Source of the DNA: Saprospiraceae bacterium
GTDB lineage: Bacteria; Bacteroidota; Bacteroidia; Chitinophagales; Saprospiraceae
Length of the DNA: 64,000 bases
Direction: 5' to 3'
NCBI GenBank assembly: GCA_022841745.1
Contig: JALHQW010000046.1
Coordinates: 1 to 64,000 of the forward strand
Both the position numbers and the translations under genes were made by a program. Below, piece by piece: positions 9,260 to 18,583 of the stretch; position 1 is the first letter of the stretch, and each line of letters begins with the position of its first letter. A model generated the notes under the pieces. That model saw nothing but the letters and a program-made list of their open reading frames with translations. It did no database searches and had not been told where the DNA came from.

Positions 9260-11071
9260 TCAGCCTTGTTTCAAAAGTCGGTAGTTTGTTGACCGCTGTT
9301 GGTCATGGATAGTCAGAATATAAACACCGTTCTTAAGACTGCTCGCCTCGTATTGCACGCCGTTGGTAGCATCACACTGCATGACGACTTGCCCCAAATA
9401 GTCATAAAGTATAAGCTGGGCACCAGGGGAGAATTCTCCATCAATCTTGAAAAAATCGTGGGTAGGGTTGGGCCATATGGCCAACTCAGATCCGTAAGTG
9501 TTGGATGAAAAACTGACGGTCACCACTTCGCTCAATTCCGACTGGCCATCTATGTCCAATTGCCGAAGCCGATAGTAAATGGGTGCAATCAGTTTTTGGG
9601 GTTCGTCAATGAATTGGTAGTCTTTTATCTCGTTGGAATGGCCATGACCCGGCACAAACCCAATACTTTTCCAATGGCCTCCGTCCGAGCTGCTTTCAAC
9701 TTGAAACCCAGCATTGTCCCACTCTGAAGCCGTCTGCCATTTCAGCAGGACGTTGCGCTCGTCCATCGGTATGGCCGTGAAATCAACCAATTCAACAGGT
9801 AGGACAGCTTGGGCATTCACGATAACGGCGGTAGTAGTATAGGAAGTCGTCCAAGCAATGCCTGAGACGGTAGGGTAGTTGATGGTTGAATAAAAACCAG
9901 TGCGGCTGCCAGTTTGCAACACCGTGAACGATTGGCCAGCAGTAGGTGTGAAGCCACTGGCCAAACCAATGGTAAGTGTGCCGCCAATGTTCGCATTGCC
10001 CACAATGTTTATCTTATCGTGGGCAGTGCATTCAGTAGTCCCATTGAGATGTATTGTTGTAACTGGTACGGGGGAGCCAACCGTGTTTGTATAATCTCCA
10101 TTGAATTGCAGGCAGCCGATGCTTGCACTTGCTGGGGATACATTGTTTGAGTTATCAAATGGCTGGGTGCCGCCATAAGTGCCTGTGCCCATTGCAACAA
10201 CGCTAACCGTTCCAGCTTTATGGAGGTTAATGGTTCCGTTATTGGTCAATGCCATGTTGAAGCCACCAGCCCATGTGCCACCGATTCCTGCACCGAGGTT
10301 AATGGTCGCTCCAGCGTTGTTAATGAGAGAGCCTCCCAAGAATCCAACGCTGATGCCCGCTCTGCCTGACCCTGTATTGTGAATATTTATGGTTCCAGAA
10401 TTGTTCATGGAGCCAGAGGCTGTTGCCCCAAAACCTATTCCAATCCCTGCATTGGAAGTTGTCCCAATATCGAGCAATCCCAAATTGTTGAAGTGGTTTC
10501 CAGAGACTTGGTAAAAAATGGCAGGGTTTGTAGCTATTAGCCCATTGTCGAAATAAAACGAGCCGTTGTTGTTGACAATGCAGGATGTGCAACCAGAACT
10601 GAACAACAATCCGTAGCCATTGTGATTATCAACGGCAATGGTGCTGTGATTGTCAAGGCTGCTGGTCGTGCCCATCAACCTGATGCCATTGGTACAATTC
10701 GAGATGTTCAAGTTCCCATTGTTGTTGAACGTCCCATTGTCAAGCGTACAGGCATAAGTGCCACCTACAGTGATATTCAGTTGCCCACTTACATTGATAT
10801 TGAGTGTTGCATTGGAAAGGGTTAGACTTTTAATGGTGAAGTTCTCCATATTTTGGATTACTACAAATCCTGAACTGCCGATGCTTACTTCATCGGAAGC
10901 AGTTGGCAAGCCATCTGGATCCCAATTGTTTGCATCAGACCAATTAGTGGTACCTGCGCCGCCATCCCATTGTATCTGGGCACATAGGGAACTACTAATG
11001 AAAAGGAGTGGAATGGCGAGGGCAAAGCCAATAATTCGGTTTTTACAAACCAACATGGGATACTTGAACAT
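9260..11071 (-). CDS. T9SS-sorted surface protein, autotransporter-like repeats
   Basis: 603 residues. A signal peptide at 1-32 ends in SLCAQ. Next comes IQWDGGAGTTNWSDANNW, a motif common at the start of Bacteroidota surface proteins with beta-helix repeats. A long region of Asn/Gly/Thr-rich strands follows (about 60-400), with repeated NNNG/NNSGTINIHN turns, consistent with a right-handed beta helix. Then comes a fibronectin-like segment (VLLKWQTASEWDNAGFQVES, about 440-520) and a type A T9SS sorting domain at 530-603 (IWPNPTHDFFKIDG ... NGVYILTI). The protein should be exported by Sec, moved by T9SS and attached to or released from the surface. A downstream in-frame Met at residue 6 is also possible as the start. 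Confidence 0.85.
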   Translation of the reverse strand: MFKYPMLVCKNRIIGFALAIPLLFISSSLCAQIQWDGGAGTTNWSDANNWDPDGLPTASDEVSIGSSGFVVIQNMENFTIKSLTLSNATLNINVSGQLNITVGGTYACTLDNGTFNNNGNLNISNCTNGIRLMGTTSSLDNHSTIAVDNHNGYGLLFSSGCTSCIVNNNGSFYFDNGLIATNPAIFYQVSGNHFNNLGLLDIGTTSNAGIGIGFGATASGSMNNSGTINIHNTGSGRAGISVGFLGGSLINNAGATINLGAGIGGTWAGGFNMALTNNGTINLHKAGTVSVVAMGTGTYGGTQPFDNSNNVSPASASIGCLQFNGDYTNTVGSPVPVTTIHLNGTTECTAHDKINIVGNANIGGTLTIGLASGFTPTAGQSFTVLQTGSRTGFYSTINYPTVSGIAWTTSYTTTAVIVNAQAVLPVELVDFTAIPMDERNVLLKWQTASEWDNAGFQVESSSDGGHWKSIGFVPGHGHSNEIKDYQFIDEPQKLIAPIYYRLRQLDIDGQSELSEVVTVSFSSNTYGSELAIWPNPTHDFFKIDGEFSPGAQLILYDYLGQVVMQCDATNGVQYEASSLKNGVYILTIHDQQRSTNYRLLKQG

Positions 11072-11420
11072 GGTCGAATTGGATTTTTAATTATTGAAGG
11101 CCTTTAAACAATGTGAAGTGTGTTTCGAGGATTGTGACCAATAGGGTGGGTATGTTGGCCAAAGATAATGGGGGCTTAGGGCCTTGTTTTGTGGAATCAG
11201 TATGACCGTAGGCTTTGGCTTAGTTACCGTTAGCCATTATTGATTTTGCTTTTTGTGATTTGAAGGCAATAGCCGCTGAGTTTTGTTTTCCAACCAGTTT
11301 CATAAAAAAACTAATTTTGCCGCCTTTGAAAAAACGCAGTATCAAAACAGAACTTTTGGCTGCTGAACTTCGTAATTTTTCCACTTACCCCAAATCACCA
11401 ATCACGAATCACCAGTTACC
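11072..11420. other. Intergenic region between a divergent cargo gene and thrS
   Basis: 349 bp without a gene. It contains a possible thrS promoter -7 element (TAATTTTG, 11312-11319; the -33 element is poor) and the AATCACC-type repeats at 11393-11420. No other structure is evident. Confidence 0.6.
11393..11420 (+). repeat. AATCACC-type heptamer repeats abutting the thrS start
   Basis: Four consecutive heptamers, AATCACC, AATCACG, AATCACC and AGTTACC, end at the base before the thrS ATG. The same unit precedes rfbC, 11 kb away. The position excludes a normal Shine-Dalgarno. Confidence 0.88.
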
Positions 11421-13340
11421 ATGATTAACATTACGTTACCCGACGGCAGCGTCCGTCAATATGAAAAAGGAACTTCCTCAATGGACATCGCAAAATCCAT
11501 CAGTGAGGGCTTGGCGAGGAATGTACTTGCTGCCAAAGTGAACGGCGAGGTATGGGATGCCAGTCGCCCCATCAACGAGGATGCTACCTTGCAACTCCTG
11601 ACTTGGGACTCGAAAGAGGGCAAGAATACTTTTTGGCACTCTTCCGCACACCTGATGGCCGAGGCGCTCGAAGCGCTCTATCCTGGCATGAAATTCGGCA
11701 TCGGCCCGGCGCTGGAGAATGGGTTCTACTACGATGTTGACCCCGGCGGCCGTCAGATTTCGAGCGAGGATTTTACGAAAATAGAGCAGAAAATAATGGA
11801 GCTGGCAAAGCAAGAGAATGCCTACCACCGCCAGGAAATCGGCAAAGCCGAGGCCATTGCTTATTTTCAAGAAAAAGGCGACGAGTACAAGCTCGAACTG
11901 CTCAATGAATTGGAAGACGGCAAAATCACCTTCTACCACCAAGGCAATTTCACCGACCTCTGCCGTGGCCCACATATTCCAGATACTGGCAAAATCAAGG
12001 CCGTGAAGCTGATGAAAATCGGTGGGGCTTACTGGCGAGGCGACGATACCCGCACGCAGTTGACCCGAATCTACGGCATCACTTTTCCGAAGCAAAAAGA
12101 ACTGACGGAGTACCTCACGCTCATTGAGGAAGCCAAGAAACGTGACCACCGCAAATTGGGCGAAGAACTCGAACTATTCATGTTCTCCGAGAAGGTAGGC
12201 GCTGGTTTGCCCATTTGGTTGCCAAAGGGCACGGCCCTCCGCACCCGTCTTGAAAACTTTTTGAAGGAAGAACAAGTAAAGCGAGGCTACCAGCCAGTTA
12301 TCACCCCGCATATTGGAAAGAAAGACCTTTACGTGACCTCTGGCCACTATGAAAAATATGGCAAGGACAGCTTCCAGCCCATCCATACCCCAAGGGAGGG
12401 TGAGGAGTTCTTGCTGAAGCCGATGAACTGCCCGCACCACTGCGAGATTTTTGGCCACAAGCCGAGGTCGTACAAGGAACTGCCCGTGCGCATAGCCGAG
12501 TTCGGCACAGTTTACCGCTATGAAATGAGCGGTGAGTTGCATGGCCTCACTCGTGTGCGGGGCTTCACGCAGGACGATGCCCACCTTTTCTGCACACCCG
12601 ATCAAGTAAAGGCGGAGTTCCACGGCGTCATTGAGCTTACTTTAATGGTATTGAAAAAATTGGGCTTCGAGAACTATACCGCCCAGATTTCGCTGCGTGA
12701 CCCGGATAACAAGGACAAGTACATTGGCTCCGATGAGAACTGGGAGAAAGCCGAACGGGCCATTGTGGAAGCCGCCGCCGAGGCTGGTTTGGAAACCGTT
12801 ACGGAATTGGGCGAGGCTGCCTTCTACGGCCCCAAGCTCGACTTCATGGTAAAAGATGCACTTGGCCGCTCCTGGCAGTTGGGTACAATCCAAGTGGACT
12901 ACAACCTGCCTGAGCGCTTCAAACTTGAATACATTGGTGCCGACAATGCCCCGCACCGCCCCGTCATGATTCACCGGGCGCCCTTCGGCTCGATGGAGCG
13001 CTTCATTGGGGTGCTGACCGAGCATTGCGCTGGTAAGTTTCCACTTTGGCTCGCACCTGAACAGTACCTGTTGTTGCCCATCAGCGACAAGTACAACGAT
13101 TACGCTGCCGAGGTGATGGCAGAGCTGGCCAAGCACGACATTCGTGGTCGCATTGACGACCGCACGGAGAGTATTGGCCGCAAAATCAGGGATGCGGAGG
13201 TTAGCAAGGTGCCCTTCATGCTCATCGTGGGCGAAAAGGAAGCTGAGGCAAATGCCGTAGGTGTACGGAAACAGGGCGAAGGCGACCTTGGGGCAAAAGG
13301 AATCAATGATTTTATCGCTTGGTTCAAGGAGCAGCTCTGA
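11421..13340 (+). CDS. thrS: Threonine-tRNA ligase
   Basis: Full-length bacterial ThrRS of 639 residues: a TGS domain (1-62, [17 protein letters not shown]), the second-additional-domain editing site with [11 protein letters not shown] and a later [16 protein letters not shown] (about 70-225), a class II catalytic core, and an anticodon-binding domain (about 535-639). Motif 2 is visible as [20 protein letters not shown], and motif 3 lies in [15 protein letters not shown]. The conserved zinc-site Cys is in [14 protein letters not shown], with its His partner later. The ATG at 11421 begins the TGS domain and directly follows heptamer repeats. The stop lies 36 bp before the start of the GmrSD-like gene. 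No T-box-like leader is evident. Confidence 0.98.
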   Translation: MINITLPDGSVRQYEKGTSSMDIAKSISEGLARNVLAAKVNGEVWDASRPINEDATLQLLTWDSKEGKNTFWHSSAHLMAEALEALYPGMKFGIGPALENGFYYDVDPGGRQISSEDFTKIEQKIMELAKQENAYHRQEIGKAEAIAYFQEKGDEYKLELLNELEDGKITFYHQGNFTDLCRGPHIPDTGKIKAVKLMKIGGAYWRGDDTRTQLTRIYGITFPKQKELTEYLTLIEEAKKRDHRKLGEELELFMFSEKVGAGLPIWLPKGTALRTRLENFLKEEQVKRGYQPVITPHIGKKDLYVTSGHYEKYGKDSFQPIHTPREGEEFLLKPMNCPHHCEIFGHKPRSYKELPVRIAEFGTVYRYEMSGELHGLTRVRGFTQDDAHLFCTPDQVKAEFHGVIELTLMVLKKLGFENYTAQISLRDPDNKDKYIGSDENWEKAERAIVEAAAEAGLETVTELGEAAFYGPKLDFMVKDALGRSWQLGTIQVDYNLPERFKLEYIGADNAPHRPVMIHRAPFGSMERFIGVLTEHCAGKFPLWLAPEQYLLLPISDKYNDYAAEVMAELAKHDIRGRIDDRTESIGRKIRDAEVSKVPFMLIVGEKEAEANAVGVRKQGEGDLGAKGINDFIAWFKEQL

Positions 13341-13375
13341 TTAGTTTTGCAGTTGAACAAAATTTAGCAAACAAG

Positions 13376-15076
13376 ATGAGTGACATACTTTTTCAACCCG
13401 GTTCACCTAAGCTAATTGACTTAATTGGCAATGGACGTTCGTTGCAAGTTCCCCGTTATCAACGTGATTATTCATGGGAAGAGGAGGAATGGGATGACTT
13501 ATGGCATGACATTATTGGGATAAAGGAAGAAGGTATCCATTACATGGGCTATGTTGTTCTTCAGCAAACAAGTGATAGTAGGACTTTTGTAATTATAGAT
13601 GGGCAACAAAGAATTGCAACGCTGAGCATCCTGGCATTAGCAGTATTACAGCTATTGGATGATTGGGTTAAGGAGGGGGTGGATTCTAAACAAAACGCTG
13701 AAAGGATTGAAATTTTAAGAAACGACTTTATTGGCTTTACATCTGCCACCTCCTTGATCCCTTCAAGTAAGCTGAGCCTAAATCGGAATAATGATGATTT
13801 TTACAAAAGCTATCTAGTAAGGCTCAGAAAACCACAGAATATAAGCAAGCTAAAACCATCAGAGAAGAAATTGTGGAGAGCTTTCGTGTTTTTTTATGAT
13901 AAGCTTAGAGCTAAATATAACTCACAAAAAAGCGGAGAACAATTGTCTGCATTTCTTGAGGAGACTGTGGCTCGCAAACTACAATTTACATCTATTACTG
14001 TTGGTGATGAATTAAATGCCTATAAAGTATTTGAAACGCTTAACGCAAGGGGCGTAAAATTATCTACGGGTGATTTAGTGAAAAACTATCTTTTCTCGGA
14101 AGTTGCTAAATATAGTGAACATGATTTAGATGAAGCTGAGCGGCAGTGGCAAAAAATTAATGATATATTGCAAAAAATTGAGCTACCAACATTTCTTCGT
14201 CACTATTGGAATGCAAAATACCCTCTAGTTCGGAAAAACTCATTATTTAAAGCATTGAGAGGGAAAATTAAAAGCTCAGAAGCTGTTTTTGACCTATTGA
14301 ATGAAATGGAAGCCTTGGCTGAAGTATATGTTTCACTTGATACACCATCAAGTGAACTCTGGAACGTAGAGCAGTCAAAAATGATTGAAGAGTTGTCATT
14401 TTTTAATGTTTCTCAATGTTATTCTCTGTTAATGGCGGCGTATAAAAATATTAAGTCAAAAAACGAACAAGAGTTTAATAAAATACTTAAAGATTTGATT
14501 GTCGTTATTTTTAGATACAATACGATTAGTGGTTTTAACCCAAATATTCAAGAAGACGTATTTAATAGAGCTGCAAACAATATTTTTAACAGTACAGCAG
14601 GTAGTGCAAAGGAGGTTTTCCAAATCCTCAAAGAAATTTATGTGGACGACGGCAAATTTGAGAACCTATTCATATACAAGGCTTTAAATACAAACCGTTA
14701 CAAGGCGCTTTCTAAGTACATCTTAGTAAAATTGGAACAACAAATTTCTGGGTTACCTTTAGATTGGAGTGATTCAAAAATAACAATTGAACATATCCTT
14801 CCTGAAAACCCACCCAATGAATGGGAAGAGTTTTTTTCAACTGAAATACAACAAGAGTGCATATTTCGATTAGGAAACTTAACATTGCTTGAAGCAAAAA
14901 AAAATAAAGAATGCGGAACTAAATTATTTAATGAAAAAAAAGAAATCTACGAAACCAGCAGTTATCGGCTTTCTAATGATTACACTTCATATTCTGAATG
15001 GAATCCTACTATCTTGCTTCAAAGGCAAAAAAAGTTAGCTGCATTAGCAAAAACAACTTGGAAAATACAACATTAA
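13376..15076 (+). CDS. GmrSD-like DUF262/DUF1524 nuclease
   Basis: 566-residue homologue of the type IV restriction family GmrSD, which cleaves modified phage DNA in characterised members. The N-terminal DUF262 (about 10-300) contains VPRYQRDYSWEEEEW, the nucleotide-binding loop IIDGQQRIATLSIL, and FETLNARGVKLSTGDLVKNY. The C-terminal DUF1524 HNH nuclease (about 470-560) has EHILPENP, then RLGNLTLLEA, then a downstream Asn/Lys region and Tyr-rich tail, so the His/Asn metal-finger order is kept. The ATG at 13376 starts MSDILFQ; an upstream in-frame ATG at 13319 lies inside thrS and is rejected. By eye the gene is much more AT-rich than thrS, suggesting acquisition by transfer. No modification methylase or other defence gene is next to it. 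Confidence 0.85.
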   Translation: MSDILFQPGSPKLIDLIGNGRSLQVPRYQRDYSWEEEEWDDLWHDIIGIKEEGIHYMGYVVLQQTSDSRTFVIIDGQQRIATLSILALAVLQLLDDWVKEGVDSKQNAERIEILRNDFIGFTSATSLIPSSKLSLNRNNDDFYKSYLVRLRKPQNISKLKPSEKKLWRAFVFFYDKLRAKYNSQKSGEQLSAFLEETVARKLQFTSITVGDELNAYKVFETLNARGVKLSTGDLVKNYLFSEVAKYSEHDLDEAERQWQKINDILQKIELPTFLRHYWNAKYPLVRKNSLFKALRGKIKSSEAVFDLLNEMEALAEVYVSLDTPSSELWNVEQSKMIEELSFFNVSQCYSLLMAAYKNIKSKNEQEFNKILKDLIVVIFRYNTISGFNPNIQEDVFNRAANNIFNSTAGSAKEVFQILKEIYVDDGKFENLFIYKALNTNRYKALSKYILVKLEQQISGLPLDWSDSKITIEHILPENPPNEWEEFFSTEIQQECIFRLGNLTLLEAKKNKECGTKLFNEKKEIYETSSYRLSNDYTSYSEWNPTILLQRQKKLAALAKTTWKIQH

Positions 15077-15225
15077 AAGATATATTCATCTTGATGCAAC
15101 GATTTTCTATCCCTCCTTTAATGTGTTTTTTGAATGGAAATTCTCAATTTTTGAAAAAATTGCCCCTTTCGAAGTTGTTTTAATAATTTATAATTGCCCT
15201 ATTGTCTATTCAGGGTCTCCCTGTA

Positions 15226-15269
15226 AAAGGCTAAAATGTTGCAAATCAGCATTTTAGCCTTTATTTTTT
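15226..15269 (+). terminator. Rho-independent terminator after the GmrSD-like gene
   Basis: Arms AAAGGCTAAAATG (15226-15238) and CATTTTAGCCTTT (15250-15262) pair perfectly across an 11-nt loop, followed by ATTTTTT. Confidence 0.85.
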
Positions 15270-15307
15270 CAGGAAAAGCACCCCGAAGCAAGGACCGTAC
15301 CCAGCAC

Positions 15308-15451
15308 AGCACAGCATACGGAGGTGTTCCGGATTTTCTTCGGCGTCCATGCCACCAACGCCCTGCTCATCGGCAGGCGAATGAGAAACCTTTGCACAAG
15401 CGCCAAGCTAGGGGCCAACCCGCTGGGAACGCTCAGGCTGCCTATCAATAT
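15308..15451 (+). pseudogene. Possible C-terminal gene remnant
   Basis: In one forward frame this segment reads without a stop as about 47 residues ending at a TGA: ...EVFRIFFGVHATNALLI, GRRMRNLCTSAKLG, ANPLGTLRLPINICD. The composition is GC-rich compared with the surrounding AT-rich DNA, and there is no start codon or ribosome site. It may be an eroded or repeat-derived fragment. Family not recognised; low confidence. Confidence 0.25.
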
Positions 15452-15695
15452 TTGCGACTGAAAGGTAAGTAGTTTTTGATAGACACATCCCAACTTAACT
15501 ACCTCGTTTGCTCAAAAAATGCCATCGAATGCTCAAAAAAAGAAAAGATAGACCGCTCTTTCCTCAATTTTGTCAAAGTTTCTGCTTTCCTACAACCTTT
15601 TTAGCAAAGCGATTCATCTTTTAAGAAAAGCAAGTGTAGCCAAATCTCAAGACGACATTATGTACATCATCAACCTTCACCAAATCTTTATTCTA

Positions 15696-16430
15696 ATGAA
15701 AAAACAATTGATTCTCTCCAGCGCATTTCTTTTCCTTTTTAGCCTGATTGCAAAGGCACAATTCGAAATTGAAGAAACACTGCCTACTGGCCCGACTACA
15801 GCCCTGCAATTTGACGAACCTGAACACCACTTCGGCACAGCACGAGCAGGCGAAAAAGTGCAGCACATTTACCGTTTCACAAACATCGGCAACGAGCCAT
15901 TACAGCTCACTAATGCCAAGGGTAGCTGCGGTTGCACAGTGTCTAACTGGCCAAAAGACCCCATCAAGCCCGGTGGTACGGGGGCCATCGTAGTAGAGTT
16001 CGACACCAAGGGCAAGAGCGGGCCACAAGTCAAACAAGTGACCATCATGGCGAACACCGACCCAATGCATACAATTCTTTATATCAAAGGCGAGGTGCTA
16101 GCCGATGAAATGGACATGGTTAACGATGAGCCTGTGCCCCAGCCAAAGGCGAAGCAATACTGGCCCGTAAAAACCCCAGCGTACAGCGCCAGTGTTTTCC
16201 CAAACCCAACTTCCGGCAAGTTCACCTTAAATGTATTGGAGGCAAATGGCCAGAATGCAAGCCTTGAAGTTTACAACAACCAAGGACAGGTCGTGTCCAA
16301 AGCTGATGTGGCCAATTGGGAAGGTTCGCTTGACCTAAATGCCGCCGATTTTGCCGATGGCAACTATTGGCTCTCCGTGAAAATGGGCGATACCGAGCGA
16401 TTCAGCCTGCCTTTTGTAGTGGTTCGCTAA
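15696..16430 (+). CDS. DUF1573 protein with T9SS sorting domain
   Basis: 244 residues. The signal peptide MKKQLILSSAFLFLFSLIAKAQ at 1-22 fixes the start at 15696; upstream in-frame ATGs give an implausible N-terminal extension. A DUF1573 immunoglobulin-like domain spans about 35-140, with FDEPEHHFGTARAGEKVQHIY, FTNIGNEPLQL and the typical SCGCTVSNWPKDPIKPG turn. The final 70 residues form a type A T9SS sorting domain (VFPNPTSGKFTLNVLE ... DGNYWLSVKM). DUF1573 domains are common in Bacteroidota envelope proteins; the molecular role is unknown. It is followed by the paired hairpins at 16486-16592. Confidence 0.88.
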   Translation: MKKQLILSSAFLFLFSLIAKAQFEIEETLPTGPTTALQFDEPEHHFGTARAGEKVQHIYRFTNIGNEPLQLTNAKGSCGCTVSNWPKDPIKPGGTGAIVVEFDTKGKSGPQVKQVTIMANTDPMHTILYIKGEVLADEMDMVNDEPVPQPKAKQYWPVKTPAYSASVFPNPTSGKFTLNVLEANGQNASLEVYNNQGQVVSKADVANWEGSLDLNAADFADGNYWLSVKMGDTERFSLPFVVVR

Positions 16431-16485
16431 GATTTTGTGCAAAATATGAGTGACACAGAATTTTACGAATCGGGCGGGTTCAAAA

Positions 16486-16592
16486 CCCCCACAAAAAAAT
16501 AACGGCGGCGGCATCTCAGATGCCGCTGCCGTTATTTTTTTGTGGGGGTTCTGCAGTTTTGCGGAGAAAAACTGCAGAACCCCCATTTTTTT
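16486..16592. terminator. Tandem mutually exclusive hairpins between convergent genes
   Basis: Hairpin 1 pairs 16486-16516 with 16518-16548: 31-nt arms, one mismatch, 1-nt apex, with an A-run in the left arm and a T-run in the right arm. Hairpin 2 pairs 16544-16560 with 16568-16584: perfect 17-nt arms, loop GGCGAG-type, followed by a run of eight T. The GGGGG at 16544-16548 belongs to both, so only one full hairpin can form at a time. It lies 55 bp after the DUF1573 stop and 40 bp before the end of the convergent cargo gene, so it probably terminates both transcripts. Confidence 0.85.
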
Positions 16593-16631
16593 TCGAACTC
16601 GCCAGTACCTTAAGGTTCAGGCTCAATCAAA

Positions 16632-18320
16632 TCAAGCCTTCACAAACTTGGCTGTTTTGATGCCTTTGTCGGAATTAAGTTGAAGGAAATAAACCCCTTT
16701 TGGCAAACCACCCACCTCAAATGGGAATTGGTGGTTGCCAGCAGCAACTTGTCCGAACTGCTTGTGCATAACCACTTGCCCCATTGCGTTCACGATTTGG
16801 GCAGTGGTTTCAATATATTCATTGAGCATTAAGTTGAGGTAAAGCTTGTCACCTGTTGGATTGGGGAAAACTTGGGATTCACCGGGGAAATTATCCTTAA
16901 CAGCGCTTGGGCCAGTATTTTCGGCAACAAGATAGAAGAAGAATTCACCGGGCAACTGCGTTGTAAGCCTTGTTGTAACCCGCATCAGGTAAAGGGTTGG
17001 TGTAGCTGGCAGGTTGCCAATAAGCGTTGTTGCTGCCAGCGCAGTCGGGTCAACAAAAACGCAGGAACCAAAAATCTCATTGGTATCTACTGGCATGTCA
17101 CAAGCCTCAAACAATTCGGCATAGAATGACCCCGTTTGGTCGCCGCCTGAGTAGAACCTAAGCTCTATTTCCTCATTTCCAAGGGTGTTGAATTCGTACC
17201 AAACATCGGAGAACTCGCCACCATTGGTGTTCGTACCAAAGCATTGCGCATTCGGGAAGATATAGTTATTGGAGTCAAAGCTGCCATCTGCGGTAGTACC
17301 ATCTGTTTGTCCTTCAAAATCATCGGCCATTTCAGCCGTTACCAAAGCAACCTCAATTGCATCAGGGCAAAGGTCGTTTGCTGGCGGTGGAGGCGGGTCG
17401 GAAAGGATGAGGTCAAATGTGCCTGCCCCTACATCTCCACCAAAGCCACCGAGCCTCAGCAAATAGGTTTGTCCTTGCTGCACATCGAAAAATACTTTTG
17501 AGGTAAAGTTGGCACAACCAGAACCATCGTCATTGCAAGCCAACAAATCACCATCCAACAGCGGACAAGTTGCATTACCCTTGTAAACGGCTAAGCGGGA
17601 ATCAAAAGCAACCGTATTGCAGGTGCTCCAAAGCACTGAGCCAGATTGCGGGGCCGTGAACTTGTACCAAATATCTGTCTGAACGGTTGGGTCGTTGAAA
17701 CCAAAGCAGGTGTTGTTGCCAGGATGGGTTGGTCCATCCGTCGTTGCGTCAACGTTGGTGAAAGCCTGGTCTTCGCCAACCATGACGACTTGGGCTTGTT
17801 CGCAAAAGTCGTTTGGAAGAGCGGGTATAAACTGTGTCAGGGTAAAACTGCCAGTTCCGCTTAGCCCCGGGGCCGTTTCCCCGTAGCCGCCTACCCTGAG
17901 CAAGTAGGTTTGCCCTGCAGTTGCATCGAAAAGTACCCGTGACGTGCTTCCACCGCAATTGCCAGCATCGTCATTGCAGGTAAGTAAGTCAGCATCCATG
18001 GCAGGACATACGGTTCCTGGTTTATACACGGCGATTTTGGTGTCAAAAGTGGCGGTGTTGCAAAGGGAAAAATCGCAAAGCCCAGTGAAATCTGCCGTGT
18101 AGGTGTACCAGATGTCCGCCCATAGCGTGTCGTTGACTGCTGAAGGGCATGGTGAATTTGGATGGAACGGGCCATCCGTTGTAGCATCTACGGTAGTAAA
18201 GTCAACGTTTACCGCTGTGGATACGGCTATGGCATTGGCGCAATTGTCGTTAGGAGGTGCTTGTCCAATAGCGACAATTGAAAGGCAAAGAAATGTGATG
18301 AGTGTAAGAAATCGCTTCAT
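16632..18320 (-). CDS. T9SS-sorted protein with two PPC-like repeats
   Basis: 562 residues. The signal peptide MKRFLTLITFLCLSIVAIGQ sets the start at 18320; the in-frame extension to 18401 is unlikely. Two homologous blocks of about 140 residues follow (about 22-165 and 168-305). Each opens with PPNDNCANAI or LPNDFCEQAQ and contains DIWYTYTA or DIWYKFTA, FDTKIAVYK or FDSRLAVYK, and GQTYLLRVGG or GQTYLLRLGG, resembling pre-peptidase C-terminal-like modules. A third, more divergent block (PANDLCPDAIEVAL) precedes a type A T9SS sorting domain at about 490-562 (VFPNPTGDKLYLNL ... GVYFLQL). Conserved Cys pairs suggest disulfides. Function beyond surface display is unknown. Confidence 0.85.
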   Translation of the reverse strand: MKRFLTLITFLCLSIVAIGQAPPNDNCANAIAVSTAVNVDFTTVDATTDGPFHPNSPCPSAVNDTLWADIWYTYTADFTGLCDFSLCNTATFDTKIAVYKPGTVCPAMDADLLTCNDDAGNCGGSTSRVLFDATAGQTYLLRVGGYGETAPGLSGTGSFTLTQFIPALPNDFCEQAQVVMVGEDQAFTNVDATTDGPTHPGNNTCFGFNDPTVQTDIWYKFTAPQSGSVLWSTCNTVAFDSRLAVYKGNATCPLLDGDLLACNDDGSGCANFTSKVFFDVQQGQTYLLRLGGFGGDVGAGTFDLILSDPPPPPANDLCPDAIEVALVTAEMADDFEGQTDGTTADGSFDSNNYIFPNAQCFGTNTNGGEFSDVWYEFNTLGNEEIELRFYSGGDQTGSFYAELFEACDMPVDTNEIFGSCVFVDPTALAATTLIGNLPATPTLYLMRVTTRLTTQLPGEFFFYLVAENTGPSAVKDNFPGESQVFPNPTGDKLYLNLMLNEYIETTAQIVNAMGQVVMHKQFGQVAAGNHQFPFEVGGLPKGVYFLQLNSDKGIKTAKFVKA

Positions 18321-18583
18321 GTTGAAAAATTGAGTGTGAAAAATAGAATCGGGAGGCAAGATATTGATTTTGGAAAGTGTTGTGTGCATGTTCAGTGACA
18401 ATCCAATATTTTGTTCCCCTCCAATTGGTCATTGTTGCATTTTTGGCTAATTGGGTAGAAAGCTTGCGCTTTTTTATTTGTTGTGATAAAAATCAGTAGT
18501 TCTCTTGACATTGCTTATCAACCTGCCCTGTGTCCCTGAATACCTTCACTCCGAATTGGAAAGGTATTTTTTTATCAAAAAGC

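Larger units (their letters stand above)
15077..15695. other. Gene-free stretch with a terminator and a coding-like remnant
   Basis: 619 bp. It contains the terminator at 15226-15269, then a GC-richer segment at about 15300-15450 that resembles the tail of an eroded reading frame (listed separately). After that comes AT-rich sequence leading to the DUF1573 gene. No intact gene is seen. Confidence 0.6.

Noticed and set aside
13319-13375. An upstream ATG for the GmrSD-like gene
   Set aside because: It lies inside thrS and adds 19 residues with no family counterpart; the ATG at 13376 matches the family start.
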